Of a stretch of 64,000 nucleotides of DNA, positions 55,428 to 64,000 are shown one piece after another. The translations under genes were made by a program, and so were the position numbers. Location of the stretch: NCBI GenBank assembly GCA_011032825.1, contig JAADJZ010000005.1, positions 625,001 to 689,000 on the forward strand, in the 5' to 3' direction. The notes under the pieces are model-generated. The model saw nothing but the letters and a program-made list of their open reading frames with translations, did not search any database and was not told the origin of the DNA. The DNA is from Massariosphaeria phaeospora (lineage: Eukaryota > Ascomycota > Dothideomycetes > Pleosporales). Numbering within the stretch: the first letter of the stretch is position 1; each line of letters starts with the position of its first letter.

Positions 55428-57929
55428 AACCAAGTTCAAAGTCGTGACTCGCAGCGAGGACAAGAGGAGCTAAATTAGCACAAGCCCTACCTCGACCGAC
55501 TTTGAATGGAACAATAATTGAAAGGTCGTATTATACCCTTATATTATATTCTTAACACAAATAGACCCCTTGTCGTACATCGAGTAGCTTCGCTAAAAGC
55601 TTCGTCCTATCGTTGATGCAGTGCCTGAAAAAGGAGCGGTGAAGACGACTATTAGACATTCTTCAGCGTTACTAACATAGAGAGAAGAGAACATGGCAGA
55701 CGCTTCCGATATATCTTACTAAGAGAACCCTGTCCCCTCAAGCTGAGAACGTATGCAGGCCTACATGTACGACTGCCTTGGGTAGCGCACTCGCCGAAAT
55801 TCTGTGTGTTGAAATCTGCCTTGGTGATCGCGCCCTTTTGCATGCTTCTTGTGCGTGAAAGGTTCCCATGAAGTCCGAAGTAGAATCTCACCTGTAGAGT
55901 GGTTCCGGAAGGATTTGGCGGGGACCCGGAGATCGAGGACCGGGCTTTTGTTGAACTAGTGCATTTGTAGGATCGCGGTTACAGTACCTTTTTGAGTACC
56001 CGGTACGCCGGTAGGATTCTGCGTACGTTGAGAGTCGTGAAAGCCGCAATTTGTCAAGGTGGCTGTGCAGTCGCAGAGTCCGAATTTGTCCGGAGGCATA
56101 CTCTTCACCTGGATTCTGGGTGGTACGCTTTTAGCATCTGTGACATGTGCCTGGAACAAGTAGAGGAATGTTGAGGCGAAGCTTTGCAGTCGCCGAAACT
56201 CTCATACTGGATCCGCTTCCGTAAAGCGCGTGAGAGGACTGTTTCTTGTTTCGAAGAGAGACACGGGTACATTCAGCGCATTTCGTCCACCACAGCTGAT
56301 CAACGAGAATAATGCCGCCCGCACAAGTCCGGAGTAGGTGGAAGGGTGAAAAGTCCCTGGACTGTAAAAGTTGAGGAGGTAGTACATACGGCACAGCGCA
56401 GATGTCGTTGATGCGATATGCGAGGTGCGGGGGAGGCCCGAACTCCGTCTCGACCTACTGGGAAGATGCGCCGCAATCCCGACCCGATTGTAATATATCC
56501 CATGGGTTTCCTCGCCATTCACAATCATGCAGAAATCTCGAATGATCAGATCCAGATTGAAGGAGCAGAGCGGCGAAAAGAAGAGGCTGAGTGAATACCT
56601 AGGCATATTTATCGGATATCGACCCCACTATTCTTGTAAATATGCAGACTGCGGACTTGTAAACTAAGGCTAGAGGTAAGGAAGACTAGCTGAAAGTTAG
56701 CACTGAAGACAAGTCCCGCCAATATATCTTAGACGTGATACGGGATACTAGCGTTTGGAGCGATTGTGGACAATGCGCAACCCGTAAGATGTTTGTTGCG
56801 GAGAATTAAGGCACCTTATGACTCTGGCCACCGTTGGGTTGGTGCGATTCAGGTTGCCTGACCGGGAAATTTCAGCCGAGTATTACACATGCCTGTACCC
56901 TGGGATAACGGCCTGGCATGTTTGCCTAGAAATTTGGGAGCGAAAAAGGTGTTCAAAGCCCGGAGGCAAAAACAGGTGACAACGAGCTGATGCGGTGTTT
57001 GATGGCCATGCTCCTCGGAGAAATCGGGATCTTTAGAGCCTGGTAGCCGCTTCTTTGTCAAATTGCAGACTTCTGGTAGAGCTTCCGAGAACGAAGAAAC
57101 GTAGAGATTGTTGAACCTCCTTGACTCCACTTATAGCGAGAGGTCTATGATAGCATGGCTGCTCTCTATTATCCACAGTATGTGCGGGTGAAAGATCAGA
57201 AGAACAGCCGGGGCGGACATATCGAAAGTTGCTCTGGACGAATCCAAGTTCAGAAGAGGAGAAGCAAGCATTTTGACATACCGTAGTCCTGCCCCGGTGG
57301 CTTCTAATTAGTGTGGAACATTGTCCGAGTACCGGTAGCCCAGACGACTCATGATGCGAAAAGTGGCTGACTGGACATAAGACTTTACCTCCTGTGTATT
57401 GCGTTAGTGTATCCAGAAGCGGCCTAGAAGTGGCGACAGTACTGCGAATCTGAACTTGAAGTCACAAGCCACTGTGTGAAACACTAGCTGGCACCGGATC
57501 ATATGTTCATGACCCCTTTTTAGCCCAGTAGCTTCGCCACACCCTTCTGTGCCGCCTTCGTCCTCAATCTAGCTCTGGACGGCGCTACGACCACTATCCG
57601 GAGGAGTATCGTTGCATGGTATGATAACGGATGCTACCAGACAGTCTTCCGCTGTTGACCGAATCAGGTAGGTAGACTAGATACGCCTTACTTGAGCAGG
57701 CGCATTCCTAGAATCATGTTCGAGATATGAACCCTGGTAAGAGGTTCTCGTAAGATATTACCTACCACAATCTAGCTGCCTATGATGTTGCGGAAGATCC
57801 GTAAATGCAGGGATTAGTGCGTCCGTCGACTTGAAGGAGTGACATAGAGAAAGGCTCTGCGAAAAGATTAACGTACGTAGTCGACAGCTGCTCCCCCTCC
57901 AGATAATACATCAATTCGATCATACACGA
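55428..57929. other. Gene-free, probably decayed region
   Basis: About 2.5 kb. Frames under 140 codons overlap on both strands (for example minus-strand frames at 55956-56159 and 56202-56606) and none shows a recognisable family. Confidence 0.4.
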
Positions 57930-58289
57930 ATGCTTCGCTGTGCTCTAATTTTCATGCTGGTAGGCTGGCTTGAAACATCGCCTTTTGCAACGGCTAATCG
58001 CGAAGATAGACGGCGATCGAGGAGACTCAGAGTGACATGGGGTCCATATGGCTGTAGTGCTGTTCATGGGGCGGCTTATGGGATGCGTCGATCGACTAAC
58101 CCGTTGAGAGGCTCAGATCTTACTCGAGCCACTAACTCGGCTAGAACTACTGCCCAAGCCCCTGTGATGCCTTGGGGCTCGGGTAAGGCGGACTCCGAGG
58201 GCTGTGAAAACTGTGATAATCTGTATCAAAGTTCCTGTCTGTTCATCGAATCTGGAAAATGGATTCGCCACCTGAAGGATATTGAATAG
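57930..58289 (+). CDS. Hypothetical, possibly secreted small protein, uncertain
   Basis: An ATG-initiated frame of 119 codons. The first 22 residues (MLRCALIFMLVGWLETSPFA) are mostly hydrophobic, like a weak signal peptide with one Glu in the core. Four further Cys follow, three of them in the last 30 residues. No family is recognised. It may be a chance ORF in a decayed stretch. Confidence 0.2.
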   Translation: MLRCALIFMLVGWLETSPFATANREDRRRSRRLRVTWGPYGCSAVHGAAYGMRRSTNPLRGSDLTRATNSARTTAQAPVMPWGSGKADSEGCENCDNLYQSSCLFIESGKWIRHLKDIE

Positions 58290-58908
58290 AGAGAAAGCTA
58301 TCGAACCGCGCCGCCGCGTACGTCTACACACTCTGTTGCTCATAGGCAGGACGAGTCGATTTATGCCCAGTTCTCCGAGACGAATTTTCTCTAGACAAGT
58401 CCGTGTAATTTTGGGGCCTAGCCAAAGTCGTCTGTATCGGTCTCCGACGTGGGTGGTCTTGGCTGAACGGAAACCATGAGGCCGGTAGAATGATGATCGG
58501 AGGGCACTACTGCACGGAGCGTGCATGTCGTAGAAGGCGGATGTTCGCATTTTTGGCCAAGCGGCCAATCGCATTGCGTGCTTCATACTGCTCCTCTTCA
58601 TTTATATCCGGCGCATCAGGAGAAGCGGATGATAGTGCGATAGACGTTAGAGCCGGAATATACGATCTTTGCAGGGATTGGGTGCATCGACTGATCATGA
58701 CAATGTCGCCAAGGTGTGGTGGGGAGCTCAACGGTCGCTTAGTCGTACGTCCGCTTGGTTGGTTGGTCGATAAGACTGCATTTTCAGCTGGCTCGGTCGA
58801 GTACTGAGGACCTTTGAGGACCTGTATTCGTCGATTACTGACCGCCAAAACAGACTTGTCCATTGCCCGGATGGAACAGCTTCCGATAGACGACGGCATC
58901 GAGGTCCT

Positions 58909-59298
58909 TCAGCCGAAAGATTCGAACAGCTGGAGCGAAAGCCGCTGGTTCAGCTGTGGCCCGCCACATGAAGAGTTTGAGCAATGCGTGGTGACGCTGT
59001 TAGTTACCAGGTCGCCACAGGTTGGCGAACCACGCTGTCTATAGACAAGGCGCACTAACGTTGGGGTGGCAGAGAAGACCTGTGTAGGGTCAAGCAGAGC
59101 TGAGTTTAGGCCTAAACAGGGAGTGTTAACATACACCCGCAGATTTTCAGCTGCGGTGAATGCGCCCGAGTCAACAGTCATTGCGATATTTGGCTTTCGT
59201 TGAGCCAAGAAACACGATCGGGTATCTTGCGAGAACAAATTGGCCAAGTTGTCAGACTGTGTTCTGCACAGCTCCATTGGAAAAGACGGATCCGCCAT
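58909..59298 (-). CDS. Hypothetical protein, uncertain
   Basis: A 129-codon minus-strand frame from the ATG at 59298 has protein-like composition (RVYVNTPCLGLNSALLDPTQ, then VFSATPTLVRLVYRQ) and six Cys, without an obvious signal peptide. Another frame just downstream (58507-58899) might be a second exon, but I could not settle a splice. It could be a relic. Confidence 0.25.
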   Translation of the reverse strand: MADPSFPMELCRTQSDNLANLFSQDTRSCFLAQRKPNIAMTVDSGAFTAAENLRVYVNTPCLGLNSALLDPTQVFSATPTLVRLVYRQRGSPTCGDLVTNSVTTHCSNSSCGGPQLNQRLSLQLFESFG

Positions 59299-61296
59299 TG
59301 AAGAAATGTAATATCTTTGCTTCCTTCTCTTCAACTCTTGCCCTGGTGGGTTACAACAGACACCACAGGGTCAGACTCGCACTATACTGTGGAAACGGAG
59401 ATGTTCTGCTTGCCTGCCAGACCTTGAGAGCTGCAGTGCCATACATTGGCGGATGAACTAATGGCTACTGTGCACATAAGCTAGAGATTATTTTGCTGCA
59501 CAAAAAAGCCTACTATAAAATGGAAGCCAAGATAACGTGCACGCTGGTGTACGTAGATAGCCCCCAACGTTAGTGTTCTTCGGAGTTGGTTGTTGCTGGG
59601 TTAATGACGGAACCGGGGTCGGTCTGCGGGTAGATCACAAGTTGGGATCGAGAACTCGGGATGGAATCCTCCGCCACACAGTTCTAGAATACTATCAAAG
59701 GTGGGCAGTTCGTTGCGGCTACCACCCGAGTGACTGGGTTTCGGACAAAACAGTCCTGGACCAAGTGAGCCGCGCGACGAGTGGTAACGGAGGACTTTGC
59801 TCTACTTCGCAGTGTCTCAGCCCCCTATGTGCAGTGAGTCCCTTCATTTGTGAAGTCTGCGGCAGTGCGGCTGGGCCCGCATATATGCATATCCGTTGCC
59901 TAATATTTTCTATCTGCCCCAGGGCGGGTTGGCTCATCGTGCGAGGGGCTATGTCTTTCCACAAATGCCTATTCTAGCAAGAGTCGTGGAAACTGTGACT
60001 GTATCTGGATTTCTGCGTGGAAGGACCGGGATGGAAGTCGGAACAGCGAAGGGACAGTCTCGAATGGATTCCGAACCCTGAGAGACAGGGTAGTGTGAGT
60101 CTTTCTGCTCGCAACTCGAGCTCTCGTTTTGATCTCCGTGAGACACCAGCCTGCGCCGCGCCCCTTTGTAGATACTCAGCAGGAAAGTGTACGTCCCATC
60201 TGATTTAAATAGGCGATAGAGCGACATGTTTATACTCGATCATTGCATTCACTCCTCCCAGGCATCCTCCCGGTCATTCTCGCCCTCCTGAGCAATCCAT
60301 CTTTTGCATCATAACACATCGGTCGTCCGCAACCTCCTCTTTCCACAGTATCATCAGTCCCCCATGCCTCACTCTGAGCATCAGGGCGGTAACGCTGCCA
60401 ACGGCAAACCGGTATGAGTTTTCTGATTGTTTACGACAACCCATAGCTTCCAAAGGCAAGGACTGATGGGTGTCGATGATTTTAGACTGCATCCAAGCAT
60501 CCAGAAGGCAAACAGCCGCAATCCCCAGCGCTCGAAAGATGGCTAAGCCAGAATTCTTGGGAAGAGCCTTATCACGGGCTCGCTTCCAAGGCACAGTCGG
60601 TGAACAACGAGTCGGCGTCTGACGAAGGAACGGAAGGAAGCAGCAAGGAGACGTAGCTCGTATAGACGGGCGTCAATACAATCAACCGACTATGGACGAC
60701 AAGGAGAGTCCGCGTCCGCACGCATAATGTACACTAGTTCTCCAAACGCGGAAGAGGGGGAGGTTGAGCGGCTGCTCTGTGTAGAATTAACTGTAATAAG
60801 AAACTGGACCCATGTGAACGTAAAGCTTCTTCGTAGAGCGTCTTCCAAGGCGCTCCGTCCGGGTATAGATGGGTGACATGCGTGAAAGATGCGGGCGGAG
60901 CTGACGTCGATGGTCGTCGTCGTAGGTTCGTGTTGACGCGTCCCGCGGCGTTTTGGCGTGAGTGGGGGTCTGTGCACTTCACGTGCCTTTTCTCGCCACC
61001 CGACCTCACCGCCCGGCCTCGGCAGTGGAGACATCGGGCGGGACCGCGCTCTCGATTACGGCAATCGTTTCCGCGGCCTAAGCTCCGCCTCCGCCTCTGT
61101 CCCTGCATTGTTTTGCAAGCCTTTGCTGTTCCGCCCTTCTTCTCCTTTCCTTAACTCACACATCCCGACACTTGCTGCCCAAGCTGTATATATGTATTGC
61201 AGCGACTCTTGCCCGTAGTGGAAGTTCTACCTGCTGCTTCGCTTTCTTCCTCCCCACCGAGAGCCCAGGCGGCGCATCACACAACAATGCCGTAAA
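59299..61296. other. Gene-free region upstream of the C2H2 gene
   Basis: About 2 kb. Several short ORFs occur on both strands without recognisable domains. The GC- and CT-rich part after 60870 is the likely promoter and leader of the gene at 61297. Confidence 0.4.
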
Positions 61297-62520
61297 ATGC
61301 GGAAAAGAGATAGAACAATGGCGCAATCCGTGCAAAAAGAGCATTCAGAGCTGAAAGGGAAGGAGCCGATATCCATGGCTTCGAGAATCGCATATTCCGC
61401 TTCCGATATGGCACAAAGTTTGATGGGGAGCTCATGTGCCGCGTCCGACTTCGTAACATCAGGCGGTGGAATCCGAAGCAAAATCGCGAACGCATCCTCA
61501 TCAGCCAATACTCCTCATTGCTTACAGGATCTGCCTGTACGCACAAGAAGGCCGAGCACCTATGGAAACCCTGGGTCCCCTCGATCGAGTTTCCGCTCAA
61601 GCCCCACAGGCGAAGGTCGTTGTCCCGAATTCGATGAATTTGCTGCAGGGGGCTCCGCGCTCTGCAATGATGATGAACGCATGCATACAGATACGTATTC
61701 ATTTATCTCTGCCCGTGATTCGGGTTCCGCCGACATGGAAATGGCCTGCAGCGTCGAGGAACCCTACGATGTTTTTATCGCAGACAGGAGCCATAGCAAC
61801 AACACCGATGTGGATGGCCACAAGGAACATTCTCGGTACAATTCCGAAAAGCCAGCTTCTTTTGATCAGCACGGAGATTTGCGGAATACAGGGAGTGCTT
61901 TTGAAAGACAGCATATTGATCTCACCCAAGAGGGACTCACAAATTTTCTCACCGGTATGGATCACTCAATCACTCAACCGCTGTCTCGATTGGAGCTGAT
62001 ATTGGGCCATATCGCGGAGACAGCCCGTTCGGCATCCGCTCAACATCAGGAGCATCTGCAAAGAGGGTTCTATCAAACAGAACAGCAGGGTTTCACTACT
62101 GGTTGTACGGGTTCGAGGGGTGCGTTTGTAGATGCGAAGAATTTCTCAGCTCTAGGCATGCGACCGGAAGCGCATAAACAAAACCTGCACTCAGCTATGC
62201 GCGACAGCCTAATGGAAGACCAAAGCATGGATGATGAAGACCTAGAAGCTCCAACCTTTCATTGTCCTTGGATCCGTTGTCATCAGGTGAGTGCTCCCGG
62301 ATGTCTCTACAAATCACTCATGCCAATGCCCGTGTGACAGCACTTCAACGATGCCATGGAATTACGACTACATAGACATGCTCACCCAGAGTACGTCTGC
62401 CCTCACGAGGACTGCACCGCCCAATTCCGGGACCATAAGGAATGGGTAGAGCATATCGCTGAACCGCATCACGACCTCCTCGAGAACCCAGTTCGGACAC
62501 TAATAAGCTGCGATGCTTAA
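61297..62520 (+). CDS. C2H2 zinc-finger protein, fungal, function unknown
   Basis: Exons 61297-62286 and 62341-62520 give 389 residues. The first ~310 are Ser-rich, polar and probably disordered, with SFRSSPTGEGR and an acidic DQSMDDEDLEAP stretch. The C-terminus has two C2H2-like fingers: FHCPWIRCHQ joins across the splice to HFNDAMELRLHRHAH, and YVCPHEDCTAQFRDHKEWVE is followed by HIAEPHH. Both have the C-x4-C spacing common in fungal transcription factors. Without the 54-nt intron the first finger is cut after CHQ. A DNA-binding role in the nucleus is inferred from the fingers only. A second Met eight codons in (61318) is an alternative start. Confidence 0.75.
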
Positions 62521-63190
62521 AGCTACATAACCGTGAGGCGGGGGTGGCCACGGTGCGGATCCGCACTTTCCCCACATGTGGGGTATAGCTTCGACTTCCG
62601 GGTGAAAAGAAACGACTGCTGCTTCAAAAGCATAGAGTAGCGGGCACTCTTGTCGGTAGTGTTCAATTATGTATATATTCAGGCGCGTGCAGGCCAGACC
62701 AGGTAGTCTAGCTAGGGGTGACCTTGTGCGGGTGCTGCTTAGGTAACTAAAAGTGCCAAGCACATGTAGGAATAGCAAAAAGGGTGCATAGCACTCCGTA
62801 GATTGCAACTATTACATAGATATCCATGATGAGATTAGTGTGAAAGTTCTAGAGTTTTGGCATATGGGCCCCCACGACTCGAAGCCTTGCGAACTCAGCG
62901 GGCCGCGGCAACAGGGAGGGGCTAATATCTAAAATAACCTAGGTCGCCTACCTTTTGCTGCACATTTCGATTCTTTGAATTCGTGCTATTATCATTCTCG
63001 AGCCAGCGTTAGTTTTTACGATGAAGAAGCGCATCCCCAATTCGAGTGCTCGCCAGCCCTGGAGGCAGCGAAGTGGAAAGCACGGGCGTCACATGCATCC
63101 CCGCCCTGGGCACCGCCGCTCCACCTGGGCAGTCATCCTCCTCTTTGGTGACACTGGCGATAGCAGCACCTCCCACTCCGACACGGCGCC
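62521..63190. other. Intergenic region between the two last genes
   Basis: No gene supported. A short frame from the ATG at 63021 (57 codons, ending just before 63191) could act as an upstream ORF for the next gene. Confidence 0.35.
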
Positions 63191-64000
63191 ATGATCAAAG
63201 GTATTATCACCAATTCACTTGTAGACGGCCTGCGACCTTGAAGCAAACACTAATTGACGCCAGGCTCCTACTCCAACGCTCCAGACGCCTCACCCGACCT
63301 GGCGCCGGCCCACATCGACGATGCACAGATCCCGTCATCTGAAGACGAAGATGAACTCGATTCCTCAGACCCCGAGGCCGGCGGTGGTCCGCTGGCACAA
63401 TCAAAGGGCGGAGCTCTAGCGAGAGCGCAGACGATAGCCGGTACAGGCCTGGCGGGGGACGAGGATGGCCCCTCCGACAGCGCACAATCAACCAGTCTGT
63501 TGGCGCGCGACAAGCAACGACGGACGGCATTTTACGACTATGCGTCTGATAAGCAAATGAGCCATTCTGAGGCTAAGCAGTTCTACCAGCGCCATCAATT
63601 GGAGAGCCAGCATGGGGGTTCGCAGGGGGGCGATGCGTACAGTCCTGTCATCCGTGCAAAGACGTTTCCAGCGAATTTCGGTGGTGCCGACGGCCTGGAA
63701 CACGTAAACAGGGCAGACAGTATTCGGTCACGGCAGAGCAACGTCAGTCTCACACACCACAGTCACCAACCGCTTCCCATCGGCCTGTCCCAGGCAGACC
63801 AGTCACAGGAACCACGTAGACATACTAATACCGCGGCGCTAGACAGCCAAAACAGTAAAGGGAAAGGTGCCGCTATATCTTTCCTACAGGCTGACCAACA
63901 GGCAAGACAGCACGACCAACACCCTGCCCTTCCTCACGAACATAAGCCACTATTAGCTGAAGAAGGTATTCACGGCGCAGGCGCAGGTGTTGGTATCGGC
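63191..64000 (+). CDS. Unidentified protein, 5' part (continues beyond window)
   Basis: A 10-nt first exon (ATG ATC AAA G, 63191-63200) joins through a 63-nt intron to 63264 and stays open to the window edge. The visible ~250 residues are low-complexity, with an acidic SSEDEDELDSSDPE stretch, then a conserved-looking TAFYDYASDKQMSHSEAKQF, and PLLAEEGIHGAGAGVGIG at the edge. The FYD...KQMSHSEAKQFYQR element recalls the N-terminal extensions of large fungal enzymes such as AMP deaminase, but I am not sure of this. No catalytic domain is visible. Confidence 0.6.

Noticed and set aside
56202..57130. Minus-strand frames of 134 and 93 codons
   Set aside because: The second begins at GTG; neither shows a recognisable domain, and no splice model improved them.
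60274..61108. Minus-strand frames upstream of the C2H2 gene
   Set aside because: They are short and Arg/Ser-rich, and the first starts at GTG; they lie in the probable promoter region.

Overview
This window reads as nuclear DNA of a filamentous ascomycete (Pezizomycotina). Dothideomycetes is my best guess, but the sequence does not fix the class. The reasons are short GT-AG introns of about 43-170 nt inside compact genes, clear fungal orthologues (SLA1, RPC25, complex I 17.8 kDa subunit, phospholipase C, a She3-domain protein) and two transposons whose in-frame stops mostly look like RIP-type CpA-to-TpA damage. The ORF boundaries given here are spliced models built by hand from splice sites and protein similarity recalled from memory. 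No database search was possible.

Layout. 0-9.4 kb is a normal gene-dense block: the 3' part of an SRPK-like kinase, a Dal5-type MFS permease, the endocytic adaptor SLA1 and a small CYSTM-type cysteine-rich protein. 9.4-24 kb is accessory-looking. It holds about 4.5 kb without genes that carries at least five diverged copies of a promoter-like unit, a decayed hAT transposon with a nested 0.5 kb insertion, and two tandem minus-strand paralogues joining ankyrin-like repeats to one ClpB-type AAA+ module, as in animal Skd3/CLPB. 23.8-31 kb is again conserved: a NUFIP1-like CCCH protein diverging from the Pol III subunit RPC25, a small cupin and a phosphoinositide phospholipase C. 31-37.5 kb is a gene desert with simple repeats.

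37.5-45.7 kb has a 57-residue zinc-ribbon microprotein, the She3-like coiled-coil protein, a decayed gene, the complex I subunit and an NADP-dependent MDR reductase. 47.9-55.5 kb is decaying. It contains an MFS drug-efflux gene with a one-base frameshift, a Fot1/Pogo element with perfect 46-bp terminal inverted repeats but ten stops, and beside it a gutted extra copy of glutathione synthetase followed by the remains of an FAD/NAD(P)-binding protein. 55.5-61 kb shows no convincing gene. 61-64 kb has a C2H2 zinc-finger protein and the 5' part of another gene.

Most genes are independent housekeeping units, each with its own promoter, and I see no biosynthetic cluster. The most unusual content is the tandem ankyrin-Clp ATPase pair, the promoter-like repeat array and the nested and RIP-damaged elements with the pseudogenes around them.
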